Shown one piece after another: positions 34,079 through 50,775 of a stretch of DNA of 64,000 nucleotides. Source of the stretch: Anthopleura xanthogrammica. Its lineage: Eukaryota > Cnidaria > Anthozoa > Actiniaria > Actiniidae. The notes below the pieces were generated by a model. That model searched no databases. It worked only from the letters and a program-made list of their open reading frames with translations, and was not told the origin of the DNA. The stretch is from assembly GCA_964019055.1 (NCBI GenBank), contig OZ025210.1, positions 3,849,047 through 3,913,046 on the forward strand. Reading direction: 5' to 3'. The translations under genes were made by a program, and so were the position numbers. The stretch's first letter is position 1. Each line of letters begins with the position of its first letter.

Positions 34079-37000
34079 ATGGCGGACGAAGAGAGCAGCA
34101 GCAAAGACTTTGCATTTTGCGCTCTTTGTAGAAAGAATCACGACCAAGGAAGAAAGCATATATATTCTAAAAAGCACAGGAAAGCCTTAGAAAGTGTGCT
34201 GTTAAAATTTGGAAGAAAAGTAGGGCACTATAAATGAACAAATTGACAACTTGAAGTTTTTTTTTCTGTCGTTTTAAGAATAATTAAGTTATTTATTTTT
34301 TCATTAGGTAGACGAAGTTAGAAAATATCTGCATAAACCCTCTGTTGAAGACGGAGAGTTAGAGCCGGGAGCCAAGTTTTGGTGTCATTTTTGCGGAGAA
34401 AATGTTAATAAGCATGTGACAGACAGACAGGTGTCAATCACCTATGGCGGAGTTTTTGAACACTTTGCAAGGTATGATTCAGGAAACATTGCAAGGATGG
34501 ATCCAGGAACGTTTTAGGAGGGTGCACCATTTATGATCAGGAGGTTCACAAACTCAAGCACTGATAATACAGTATAGGGGGCGGGGGTCCTCGTCGTCCC
34601 TTTTAGGGTTTGAAATCAGTGTTTTGGTCCCGCTTAGGGTGATAATGACGAGAATGCCCACTAGCTGAGTTTTGTGGTCCCGCTTAGGGTGTAAGATCAG
34701 GAACAATGCTTCTTTTCAAAGATTGATTTTTATTTTAATCCCATTTTTGGATTGTGTCACTTATTGATTGGTCCCTCTTAGGGGTGAAATTTCATCACTG
34801 CCACGCCCATCATCTCAAAATACAAGTCCCTTTTAGGGGTCATTTTCAAAATTTCCGACGAGGACCCCCGCCCCCTTTTATGAGGGAGTCCCCCCCCGGG
34901 AGATATCAGTTCATCGAAGGGAGAGGATATGTACAACAAAGGCATTCCTCAACAGGTGCAGGAAGGGTCATGTGAAATCATGATTTTTTAAAAAAATTTT
35001 ATGGTCAGTGATGAGCATGTTCTAAACTTTGTGAATTGTGAATTTTCTTGAATTTGAACATTTGATAATTTCCATGAGCTGTGATCCTTTTTTAATTTTT
35101 GTGAACTATGCCAAGACCCCCCTTACCACCCCTCTCATAATATCACACGAATAGAAAATAAATCATTATTGTTTATGAGACTTCTCTTTTATGTCCACTT
35201 TAGTAAAAACCATCATAAAAAGTTACACAGTTTTTGGAGAGAACATGGTGCTGAAAAAGAGAAGAAAAGTGCTTTTTTGGTCAACAATGAGCAGTATATC
35301 AGGTTTGAACCACTATATAATTTTGCTCTAGCTGCACCTGTACTTTGGAATAATCTGCCTGATGCTGTAAAGTACTCTGACTCTGTTCCTGCCTTTAAAT
35401 CTGCACTCAAGACTTTCCTGTTTAACAGGAATTTTTGAACTATATTTTTCAGTTACTCATCGCAACCTGCTGTCTGTCTACTCCTCTTGTTAAAAGCATC
35501 GAGACTTCAGTTAGATGCGTTCAAGAACTCTATATTATTATTATTATTATTAATTTACTTAGTGATAACTGGTAGTTATTTATTTGCTTCATAAACTGTA
35601 TATTTAATAACATTTATTTTTTTTATTAAGGTTCAAGGAAGGTGTTGATAAGGCATTGAAAGAACATGAAGAAGTCATGGAGAACAAAAGAGAAAAGGTG
35701 TGTGTGGCTGCTGTCGTATTTAACTCTGAAATAGCTCATCTTTTTCTTATGACTTCTTTGTTTTTGTTTTTTTATGTGATATAAAATAACAATTATTATT
35801 TGAATAATTTTCTTGGCAGGAGGCAGAGAAAATAAAACAAATAGAAGCAAAACAAAAGCGAGAAAGTCAACAGGTCTGTGGTTGTCTGACAAAGGGTAGT
35901 GAACTGTATCCCTTACTCTATAATATGCTTAAAACTTTACAATGCGCATTACCCTACGAATGATATATCATATGCATATCATACAATATGCTTGTTGTAT
36001 AACTACTAGGCTTCTCAGTTGAGCTTGGAACAACCAAAGTTTTGTCACAAAGTTTTGTCGAACGTTGAAAAGTGCATGTTGTCAGGGGCAACGTCAAAAA
36101 TATTCAATAGGAATCAAGCATGATACTGACATCACCATGGCAGTAATTAAACTCGCGAATTTCCCCCACACTATACAGTTCAATACTTTTGACATTGCCC
36201 CTGACAACATGCACTTTTCAACAAAAAAACTTTGTAACAAAACTTCAGTCATTCCAAGCTCAACTGAGAAGCATAGTACCCCCTCCCCCCTGGAAAATCC
36301 TGGCTACGCACCTGCAACATGTGGAATACTTTTATGATTAATAATTTTTACTATGAAAGTTAAAGTGTTTTAGCATTGTTTCTTTTCCTGAATATAAACA
36401 ACAATAGCCACCAGAAATACAACAACATCAACCAGCGAATATTATCTACAACACAGTTCAGAATGAGTTTGGTATTCAGCAGAATCCTACTGGATGGTTG
36501 GTATCCTGTGTTTTCGTGAATGAATTGTTTGTGTTCTATAAGTGCAAAAACACCTGCCACTAGGAATATAATACTCCTTTTTCATAGTTATATGACTCCA
36601 GACAGCATATCATAATTCATAATGTGTTTTTGGCCTTCATCAGTCAATATCTCAAGAAGCTGGTGAAGAAAAATAAATAATAAGAAAGCTGATATTTTTC
36701 ACTTTTACAAAGTCTGGGAAAATTGACACTAATTTTAATAATATTTAAAAAATTCATATTTTTTTCCCTGTCTTTATTCCAATAAAGAAAGGATTTGGTT
36801 CAACAGGAAAAAAATATATAAATTTTTTAAATATTATTAAAATTTGCAATTTTGCTTGTCTTTGTCTTCAGTATTGCTCACAAAAAGAAAGCTCTTTCTC
36901 TTTTTCATTTCAAATAATATTCCATTTTGTTATATTTTTTCTTCACTTTTCATGGATAGCTTATCTCTAATATCAGTTAATATTGCTTGACATATATTTT

Positions 37001-40000
37001 ACTTCACACTCTCAATAGGCATGAAGGCTATAGAGTTTGGGGAGGAGGAATATTCAAGTACAGGTAGTGTTTTGTATGAGCTTGCTTTTTCAATGATATA
37101 TGATATACTAGTAGATTATTAGTAAATCGAATGCATTTTTTCTACTAAATAAATATGTGATGAAATTAGAGGAAGCGCACAAGTGTTGTGTTATCTTATT
37201 GTAGACAAGGGTCTGATCAGTGGTATCCATGGGAAATGGACATGGATGACGGAGTGCCTGGCAGCACTAGTAGTACAGGTGGGTTGCATACTCATAACAC
37301 CCACACATTTGTCAAAATATAGTTAAATTTACCCTTGGGAAATGGTTAATGATGTCCACTTACTGCGTGCAGTTATTAATCCTTCTGTCATTGTTTTGAC
37401 TAGGAAAGATTTGAGTATGTTCTATGAAAGGCTTAGCCTGTAGTATCTACATGTAAATATCTACATACAGTCAATGTCATTAATGTTGTCCACCAAAAGA
37501 CATTTTAGACCAAAAGAAATGTCACGTGATACCTAATACACTCGCTGGAAATGCTTGATACCAGCAATCATTGTATAAGTAGAGTTAATAATTATTATTC
37601 TCTGTTCATTGTTGCTCATTATAGATTTTGAAACCAGAATATATATCGTTTAAAACAAATAAACAAATCATCACATGATACTTCTTTTGGTCTTTAAGTC
37701 TTTTTTCACATGACAACCTTTTTGACAATGACTGTATAAATATTATTACATTAAAACATTGTGTGAAGAGTTAAAAATTGAAAAATTACCAGATTTAGTC
37801 CTGACCACTGGTAACACCACTATCCTTAAAAATGTTCATTGCGTGTGCCTGTGAGCCGTGTACATGTTTCTTAGAGCAGATTTCTTATGACTGTGAACTT
37901 GTCTGATAAACATGTTGCTTTGTGACAGATAGTATCTCCTCCTCACACCACCATCACTCATTTTCACTGTCTTTGTTAAAGAGATTTGATTTCTCTTTGA
38001 TTTGCAATGCCAGGTGTTGACTCATCATCACAAAGAGGGATCCAAACTGCAAAAGCATTTGGTATTAATTTAACTTGCATAGATATAAAAGACCTGGGAC
38101 AAGGAGAAGGCAATATACATTCTGGTAAGAACATTGAAAACAAAATAACCATACTCTCATCACACTTCCTCCCCTTACAAAAAAATTGTTTCATTCACAT
38201 AGATTAGCCTTAGCTTAAAGCCAGGTCTGTGTTTTTTTGACTCCACACTAATATCAGACTGCCTGAGATATTCCTTGTCTTACCTGCAGAAGTGGCCTTT
38301 TACCTCCTCCTAACTTGTCAGACAACAATCCTTGCAATAAAGAAATGATACTAATTTTGTCTCATGATCGAGGGTCATTTGTAGAGTAGAGGACTGCCTA
38401 CCTTTGCAGTCCTCTACAAATGACCCTCAATCATGAGACAACCGATTTAAAAGTATCATTCCTTCACTACTATTCCACGATGAATAATTTTTTTAATTCT
38501 ATACACTGAATCGAAATATTGCGACCAATTTGAATAACAATTGTTCTGGACTGACTAACCTCTCATACATGTGAAAATGCTTTTGTTTTCATGTGAACAA
38601 GAGGCTAGTCAGTCAAGAACCATAGTTATTCAAATTGGTTGCCATATTTCGATTCGGTGTATTACAGCGGTACCATTACAGCCATCGCACACTGTTGCGA
38701 TTTTTCTGTCATGACAAAGTAGGGTTTGGTGGACGTCAATCAAAGCGTTTCCATGACATTCCACATGCACATGCCTTTGTAGCTTTGTCTTTTCCGACAG
38801 TGCTATGGAAAAATTTTGATTGACGTCCACCAAAAACCAAAAAGAGTCCACGTGTGTCAGAGAATGGCTGTAATCCTCATAATGCTTTGTGTTTGTTCCT
38901 GTAAGGTGCAACCCCACCATGGCTAAGGGATGATGAGGATGACCATAACAAAAAGGTAAGTTACTTGATACATCTTTTCATTGCAAATTATGCCTTCTCT
39001 GTGCTCATTCTATAAATACCATCCTTAAAATCCATTTCCCTAGAATTAAGCTTCTTTCCAAACATCTGTTTAACATTCACCTTAACTTATATTATTATTA
39101 TTATTAATAATGATTTATATAGCGCCTATTCCCTTTAGCCCATAGGCGCTTTACATCCAAAAAAGAAACTTGAAGTAATTAAAGAAAACAAGTCAATAAG
39201 TCAATTATAGGCTTTCTTATATCAAATGAAATTTTTTTTGTAAGTATTGAAATATTTTCTTATTCAAAATCAAGGAACCATGCATTGGGCCTTCCTTGGA
39301 AGACTTCCAGAAACATGGTAAGTGTTTTGTATATAATTTACCAGGAAAAAATCTCTTGTACTCTCAAAAAAATAGCCAAAATTTAGCAGGACAGACTAAG
39401 TTTTGGTTGATTTAAGTTTCAAGTAGATTCAGATTCTTTATTTATTTTTCTACAGTTCATCAAAAGAAGAAATCTGTTCAAAATCCAAACAGAGTTGGAG
39501 TAAACTTTGAAAGAGATCGACAGACAGATGAAGAATGGTTAGTACAGTATAGACCCCTTTCACATGACGTAAAAGCAGCTCAATTTGGAGCGTAAAACAA
39601 AAGAATTTCAATTTCCTGAGAATTGGAACCTATTGTTTTGCCCTCCAAATTGAGCTGCATTCCAACATGCTGCAAGGGGTCTATGAACTTTGCAAGATAA
39701 TTTTGGCTGAATGATTGAATTGTAAATGTTCTTGATTTAGGTTACCATCTTTTGGAAGAGTGTGGAACCAAGGACCACGATGGCAATCAAGGTATCTATA
39801 CTAGTTATACAATGGTTTCGAGTGGCATACCATGGAATATCCATGTGTCACTTGTATTTCCTTTAGGGTCTTGGGCTCCCAGCTAATCAGTCATGGGTAT
39901 CTCATGCCACTTACGATACAACCAGAATGTCAGAATGCAGCTCAATTCGGAGGACAAACAAAAATGTTCCAATCTAAGGAGATTGAAATTCTTTTGTTTT

Positions 40001-40302
40001 GTCCTCCAAATAGCCCACTTTCAATATTCTGTTTGAGTGATTAAGTACAAAGCAATTCAAGATGAGGTTCCAGGGAAACAATAGAGTAATCCTAATATAT
40101 TCTTTTGTTTCCCTGGAGCCTCGTCTTGAATTGCTTTGTGCATGATCACTCAACAAGAATTTCGAAAGTGGGCTATTGAGCTGCTTTGATGTCATGTGAA
40201 AGGGGCCTATATGCCATTACAAACTCATGTACCTGACATAAAGTTCTTTGCATTTTCAGACATGAATTTAGAAATGAACACAGAAAGAAGAAGAAAAAAT
40301 AA
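34079..40302 (+). CDS. CENATAC: CENATAC (CCDC84), minor-spliceosome factor
   Basis: Zinc-finger protein needed for splicing of AT-AC minor introns in other animals. Exons: 34079-34219, 34308-34471, 35631-35697, 35820-35873, 36408-36496, 37019-37063, 37205-37278, 38014-38124, 38906-38955, 39275-39317, 39456-39537, 39741-39791, 40260-40302. Total 1014 nt, 337 residues, all in phase. The N-terminal C2H2-type finger is CALCRKNHDQGRKHIYSKKH. A second finger, FWCHFCGENVNKH, leads into YGGVFEHFA. A coiled-coil rich in Lys/Glu/Gln follows. The family signature near the end is GEGNIHSGATPPWL, then CIGPSLEDF, RVGVNFERD and [20 protein letters not shown]. All match human CENATAC in order. The introns are packed with foldback elements. 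Confidence 0.92.
34565..34885. repeat. Foldback element with internal GTCCC-TTAGGG repeats
   Basis: The left end GGGGGCGGGGGTCCTCGTCG is mirrored by CGACGAGGACCCCCGCCCCC. Between them a unit like GGTCCCGCTTAGGGTG recurs five times (TTGGTCCCGCTTAGGGTGAT, TGGTCCCTCTTAGGGGTGAA, AGTCCCTTTTAGGGGTCATT). It is in CENATAC intron 2. Confidence 0.7.
35169..35560 (+). mobile_element. 5'-truncated LINE 3' end (CR1/L2/Jockey-like)
   Basis: An 89-codon frame ends with FALAAPVLWNNLPDAVKYSD then AFKSALKTFLFNRNF, the usual C-terminus of non-LTR reverse transcriptase ORF2 proteins (aPxlWNsLP...FKs.LKt.LF). A short 3' part and an (ATT)n tail at 35535-35555 follow. The 5' portion, including the catalytic domain, is missing, so it is inactive. 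It sits in CENATAC intron 2. Confidence 0.8.
36006..36285. repeat. Foldback element in CENATAC intron
   Basis: GCTTCTCAGTTGAGCTTGGA and AAAAGTGCATGTTGTCAGGG (then GCAA) are mirrored by TTGCCCCTGACAACATGCAC and TCCAAGCTCAACTGAGAAGC. The arms are about 85-100 bases, imperfect in the outer part. Confidence 0.8.
38340..38462. repeat. Foldback element 1 of 3
   Basis: AAATGATACTAATTTTGTCT, CATGATCGAGGGTCATTTGT and AGAGGACTGC are mirrored by GCAGTCCTCTACAAATGACC, CTCAATCATGAGAC and AAAAGTATCATT. It lies in CENATAC intron 8. Confidence 0.85.
38497..38660. repeat. Foldback element 2 of 3
   Basis: TACACTGAATCGAAATATTG, CCAATTTGAATAACAATTGT and CTGACTAACCTCT are mirrored by AAGAGGCTAGTCAGTC, ATTCAAATTGGTTGCCATAT and TTCGATTCGGTGTA. 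It lies next to element 1 with about 35 bases between. Confidence 0.85.
38664..38878. repeat. Foldback element 3 of 3 (family with 24810)
   Basis: Ends ATTACAGCCAT and ATGGCTGTAAT. Sub-terminal GGTTTGGTGGACGTCAATCA is mirrored by TTTGATTGACGTCCACCAAA. A relative with the same internal blocks lies at 24810-24965. Confidence 0.8.
39548..39690. repeat. Foldback element with ATAGACCCCTTTCACATG ends
   Basis: The left end ATAGACCCCTTTCACATGAC and CAGCTCAATTTGGAG are mirrored by CTCCAAATTGAGCTG and CAAGGGGTCTAT. It is a whole copy of the family whose second copy, at 39895-40213, carries a nested insertion. Confidence 0.75.
39895..40213. repeat. Second copy of the same family, interrupted by a nested element
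   Basis: GCAGCTCAATTCGGAGGACA on the left and TTGAGCTGCTTTGATGTCAT then GTGAAAGGGGCCTATATG on the right correspond to the copy at 39548. The family sequence CCTCCAAATTGAGCTG is broken after CCTCCAAA by the insertion at 40013-40173. Confidence 0.75.
40013..40173. mobile_element. Nested TA-flanked MITE
   Basis: Ends GCCCACTTTC and GAAAGTGGGC with TA directly outside both (40011-40012, 40174-40175). The arms continue with GATTAAGTACAAAGCAATTC and CAAGATGAGG, mirrored by CCTCGTCTTGAATTGCTTTG. TA flanks suit Tc1/mariner-type insertion. Its insertion postdates the host element at 39895-40213. Confidence 0.8.
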
Positions 40303-41537
40303 TGGTGAAAAATAATATTGCAAGAAAAATAAAGAAAAAAAATTTGTTGTAAAAAACCTGTATTACACTGTTCTTGATAATGTACATTAACATGTTACTA
40401 TGTACATTTTGACCCAATTCAAATCTTTTGGGAATAAGATTCTTTGTCTTTCGTAAATGTTTAGAAGCAAAAGTGTTTATTCCCAGAGGTTTCGAATTGG
40501 GTCAAAATATACATAGCAACACGTTTTGGTCTATCATCTTCCAAAATGAGTCAAAGGAAAATGAAATCTCATACTGAAGCAATTTTACAAGTGAACAAAT
40601 TTACAATCAAAAATAATTAGGATAATAATTAATCTATTCATAACAAAAAGATCCCACTTAACAGCTGCACAAGTCTTGAGCCATGGAACGGAATACTAGG
40701 AAAAATATTCAGCAACATGAGATCCTGAAGAAGATCAACAAACTATTGTGGAAATGTTGATAGAAACTATCGACTGCTGAGATTTCTCATCAAGTGAACG
40801 AATGAAATAAACACCTGCAAAAACAAGGTTTCAGACATACAATAAAAATAATTAAGTTACAATTAAAAATAATTTGAGGCATATTTAAGAAAATGTATAT
40901 TTAATGTTTATCATTCTATCTTCTGATACCTCACTTATCTAACAAAGAAATAAGATCTTAATTCCTATTTAGAAGTTATTTTATATAAACTAATCTTGAA
41001 AAAACTTAACTTAATATGCTACTAATTCTAGTTACTTTTTTAAAAAGCATATTTTTGTCTCCAGACAAAAACTTTTAAAGAAAAAATTGAGGAAAAAATA
41101 CATCTGACTTGGTTTGGTTTAGCATGTTTAACTAAAGCACCGAGTTAAATCCATTATAAATTGTACTTAGAAAATAGCTGACAAACTTTATAGTTGTACA
41201 GTTCCTTAAAATGTTTATCTGTTATCAGAATTGTTATGGTACAAATGCGGCATTTTGAATGACGAAGTTTGAGGTTGTGCATTGAGAAAGGAGAGGCTTA
41301 TTTATATCTTCTGCCCAAAGTTTATATATACAATAAAAATCTTTGAACTATATAGATTACATATTCACACAAACTGGTATTTCTTCTATTATGGCTACTG
41401 TTTCTACTTGTGCTGTTTTGGAGTTGGATACAAGTACGAAGTTCAATATGTTCACAGGTAATTATCATTTGCATTGGATTTCCATTAGTTATGTATCCCA
41501 AATGGTCCAGCTAGACACCTTCCTATGTGTGTACGTG
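40303..41537. other. Convergent gap between CENATAC and USF
   Basis: It contains one foldback element at 40390-40525 (CTATGTACATTTTGACCCAA ... TTGGGTCAAAATATACATAG). AATAAA/TATACAATAAAA signals near 40328 and 41331 may be poly(A) sites. The rest is AT-rich with no supported gene. The open frame at 41343-41576 on the plus strand runs into the antisense of the USF leucine zipper and is not a gene. Confidence 0.55.
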
Positions 41538-44233
41538 TTATCCAGTTGGCGTACCCTGGGATGGCTGGCCAACTGAAACAATAGCCCCAAGGTCTATCCC
41601 ATGTTGCTGTAATTGAGCTCGTAATATTGCATTTTCTTGTCGAAGGTCCTCATTTTGTTGACGTAGTAACTCCATATCTATTGCTCCTTGCTCATTATCC
41701 TTGAGGCTTTCACCCATTCTTGTGTTTGCTGATTTAAGTTCATTTATGTAATCTACTGTCTTGGCAAGTATTCCTCCTTTACTCTAGGGAAAACAACAAG
41801 AAAATCATATTTTAAAAAGAAAACAGACTAAACTGCAATTTACGTAAGTAAGTTATGTTTAATATATGTTTAAACTTTGATAAAAAAAAGTCTATCAAAA
41901 AACCCACAACTTTATGCTTAGCGAATACAACAACAGCAATTGGTTTTATCCAATATGTTTTTTTGAATATTAAATCATTTTTCATTAGATAATAGATAAT
42001 CATATCGTTGAAATCCAGACAGCAATATAAACAATATATATTCCTGTTTATTGTTTGACCTATGATTTATTTCTGTCTGCAAGATATAGTAATTATGCAA
42101 AAGGATTTCATTGAATGTGCAGTAAAATCAAGTGTTCAACCAACCTGTCCTGCTTTGGTTTGATCACAGGCACAATCTGGAACAACTTTAGCTAGCTTAC
42201 TAATCCATGCGTTGATTTTATCTCTTCTACGACGTTCGACTGTATGGAAAAAAAAACGATAAGCAGCCATGTATAAACAAGATATTTCAGGATGTATAAT
42301 GATTAATCTGTTATTGATCAAAATGAGTTTATTGTTGTTATCATACTAGAATAATTGTGATACATAATGATATTTAATTTTTCTATCAACATAAATTTAA
42401 GGAAATCTTAACTTAAGTTTTGGGGGTATTCAGTATATTCCTAATATTCTAACAACTTGATCTTACTAGAGATGTTGAGCATTTAGAAATGCAATTCTGT
42501 GTACAAAACATACCTTCATTATGAGTTTCTCTTCTCTTGTCGTCTCTTCCTCTAGTTCCTTCGATTTTACTGAAATAAGAAAGTTCAACCAATCGATGAA
42601 TCTCCATTTTTGGCTCGCACAAGAATACGAATGCCGATGGTATTTATACGAGAGGATGAAGGAAGGGCGTCCATGTGCTATGGACAGTCACATGATTGAA
42701 GACAACACGAAGATACCTTGTTGATCACATGGGAAGTGTACTCAAACCATGTGATGGTAACAGATGGGAAAAGTTTTTCGTAATCAGGGCTAATCTTAGA
42801 TAATTTTTTTTGAAAACCAAGACTAGCTTTAACACTAGATCGCGATCGAAGTTTTGAGCCAAACTCAGCTGTTTTAGTCAATCGCTCGAAATGACCTCGA
42901 ATAATACAAAAACCATCGATTCTTCTTAAATTATTTCTTCTTTCCAAGGCCGAAATTACGAGAAAATCACTGGTCTAATGAATTTTCGTGCAAAACCTTA
43001 ACGACAATTTTGCAGATGATTTGAATAAATTGTGGTTCGTCAAGTGACGCACGAATATCTGTAAAAACCTTGGGATCTTGACGGATTTTTAAGACAAAGA
43101 ATTGAAGGTTACCATCATCTTTTTCTTTTGCAATGTAGGCTGCTATTTTTTTAAATTTCGATAATGAATTTCTAAAATTGTACCAAAAACTTTTGAGGTT
43201 ATTGTTAAAGATGATATGTTCGTGTAAATATTCGTTTAACAATGAATAAAATATGGCGTTCCAACCAAAACACGCTAAAAACAACACAGCATTGATTATT
43301 TCAATCATATTAGTTGTGTTGTAAGAGTAATAAAAGAAGAAGAATATAAACTTACCTTCCCATCTGATGGGTTCTTGGCGCTATCGATCTTTGAGTGCTA
43401 CTCTGCATGACTTCTTGAGGGGACATCATAACATAAAATCCTCCTTCAAACAACACAGGAAAAAATATGTTGAACAACTCGTGTTGCATTCTCGTTGACT
43501 CTTAAGCTTTCAAAAATTACAAATGAAGAAGATCCCTACCTGCAGCAGTCCCTACAGTTGTGATAGTCTGGGCCTCGGCCATTGTTATTGTTCCAGAAAG
43601 TTGTGAGGGAGAAGAAGGTTGTTGTAGTGAGACGGGAATGCTTCGAACAGCATAGGTGTTGTTTGACTCGAGAGAATCCCCAGTTCCCGTCTGCACAACA
43701 TTTCCACCGCCAGCTCCATCGGGCTGGGAGTGAAAGTAGGTGAATCTGTTGGCATCTTGAGGAGCATCGGTGTCAGATTGATGCGTCGGCGAAGAGCCAT
43801 TGCTGAATGGACTTTGGATCACCGTTTGCACTTGAGGTGTTTGGGAGACGAAGTTCGTTGGTGTGCCAGACCCATCGACTCGTTCTCCAACGCCTTCAGC
43901 AGACTGAACATGAACCACTCGGATCTGCTGGCTTCCTCCATCAAACCCTGTCCCTTGAACCTGGCCATTATTGTCTGCCCTGTACTGAAACTGGATGGCA
44001 TTTGGGTCAGCAACGAAGGGCGAATTAGTCTGTTGGCCTACAAGACCGTGTTCGTCGCTGACAGTCGAGACGGTGACTGTCACTGTTTCGGGTTCTGGTG
44101 AAACTTGCGTTGGATCAGAGTTCTTGGTCTCGTGTAGAGACGTCTTCTCTGTATCTAGGGAGCCATCGAGCATGTCCAGAGTCGGAGAATTCGAATGCGA
44201 AGCGCTGGTCATGGGGTCAAATAAACTGGTCAT
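41538..44233 (-). CDS. USF: USF-type bHLH leucine-zipper transcription factor
   Basis: Nuclear activator that binds CACGTG E-boxes as a dimer; the single gene resembles both vertebrate USF1 and USF2. Exons: 43540-44233, 43356-43443, 42514-42569, 42145-42239, 41538-41783. Total 1179 nt, 392 residues, in phase. The N-terminal 230 residues are Ser/Thr/Gln-rich activation sequence. The USF-specific region is GFYVMMSPQEV with STQRSIAPRTH. The basic region and helix 1 are THNEVERRRRDKINAWISKL, with the His/Glu/Arg contacts to E-box bases. SKGGILAKTVDYINELK is helix 2, and LLRQQNEDLRQENAILRAQL is the zipper. The same frame is open to an ATG at 44302, but ATG 44233 matches the expected family start. 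Exon 2's acceptor could shift by three bases. Confidence 0.9.
42967..43308 (-). CDS. Uncertain 113-codon frame inside a USF intron
   Basis: The intron between USF exons 2 and 3 (42570-43355) carries an open frame with normal-looking composition: a hydrophobic start (VLFLACFGWNAIFY) and a mixed Lys/Asp/Glu body. I recognise no domain. It is not bounded by splice sites that keep the USF phase. It may be a nested single-exon gene, an alternative terminal exon or chance. A second, 89-codon frame follows at 42678-42947. Confidence 0.25.
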   Translation of the reverse strand: MIEIINAVLFLACFGWNAIFYSLLNEYLHEHIIFNNNLKSFWYNFRNSLSKFKKIAAYIAKEKDDGNLQFFVLKIRQDPKVFTDIRASLDEPQFIQIICKIVVKVLHENSLDQ

Positions 44234-44370
44234 GTGAACAGGAGAGAAGAACGACCAAACTGACCACGAGGACAAGAACACATCACATGATAAGTACGTC
44301 ACTCATTCACCCCACCCTACAACGTTACTAACAGCAACTGTCAATCAAACTCGCTGCTCTTGCTTCTGCA

Positions 44371-44430
44371 CACGTGATTGGACACGTGATAGCAGATGTT
44401 TGCCATGTGACTAAAGAATAAAGACACGTG
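44371..44430. promoter_or_regulatory. Three CACGTG E-boxes upstream of USF
   Basis: CACGTGAT-type sites at 44371-44376, 44383-44388 and 44425-44430, 138 to 197 bases before the USF start codon. CACGTG is the palindromic USF binding site, so autoregulation is plausible. Each is followed by AT or ATT. No other gene start lies near. Confidence 0.6.
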
Positions 44431-45516
44431 ATATGTCCTTTATGTCAACGCGGAACAAAAAAAGTCTCGCTTTATTGGCAGGATTTGACCCGTGGTTAAA
44501 ATCAACACAAAAACTTTCAAACGTAGTATTTTCTTGAGAGTTCTTTTGTTGCACATCAAGCAACAGCTGGAAACTCAATATTTTTTCGTTTATAAATTTT
44601 TACTAAATTTGCATGGTGTGGAATTTTCGATTTTTTGAAAATATGCTATTTTTCCCACCTTGCTAAATTAAAAAAATTATCAAAAAGTTTTAAAAAATTC
44701 ACTTTTTCCTTAGAAAATGTCAAATAATTTGTGATACTATACCTGAGATTTAGTGGTGATCACCTATCTAATGTAGATCAAACTCCCATTTTGATGAGGA
44801 AAATAGAAAAGCTCACAGAATTGAAACAAGCTTGTTGATGAAGTTACAAATAGCTCCATCTATCCATTCTACCACATGACCTCTTTTCAGGCCTCATGAT
44901 CATTCCCTTAGGCAATGTCTTTTGTTCATTGTTTCAAAGTCCAAAGAAATATTGTAAGATAGATTTGTTCCAAAGTCTGGAAACACCACAGAGATGAAGA
45001 TGATGGGAATTGGCAGATTGAGGATTGTTTTTAAACAGGAGGTTGTTTGATGGCAATGTAAGCAAAAGTAACACCTGACTCTAGTTAGCCATCATTCTCT
45101 CACTGTCAGCCAGCTAAAAGGCAGCTTGCATCAAAGCTCACAAAGCACTCTTGGAAAGTGAGTCCTGTAAAAATGGAACAGGGAAATCAAACGAAATATC
45201 CAAAAAAAAAATATTGTTATTTTCGCCTGTTGAAATACTTTTATTCCCATAGAAAATTTTTGGAGGAGCCGAAAATGCACAAGGACTACCTTTCCCATAA
45301 TGCTTTGTGCTAGAATTTCAAGCTCATGTAAATTGGCTATTGGAATTCCCCCTTGATCTGCCAGTGGAATAGTTGTACAGATTTTAACCAAATTCCATTA
45401 ATTCACTTATCCCTCCTACAGCATACAAATAAATCAAAATGAAGTATCAGGTTTACTAATTTATACATACATTATATCTGCTAAAATTTTACATGTTTTT
45501 AAAGAACACTCCACAA
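44431..45516. other. Spacer between USF promoter and TAF6 3' end
   Basis: AT-rich sequence with no supported gene. The 86-codon minus-strand frame at 45131-45391 has no recognisable domain. The TAF6 polyadenylation site is presumably at its right side; AATAAA in minus orientation appears as TTTATT at 45241. Confidence 0.5.

Positions 45517-50775
<5,259 letters not shown>

Noticed and set aside
34577..34877. Interstitial telomere repeat
   Set aside because: TTAGGG occurs only once per GTCCC-containing unit and not as a tandem hexamer.
43730..44331. Plus-strand frames opposite USF exon 1
   Set aside because: Shadows of the long USF coding exon; no domain seen.
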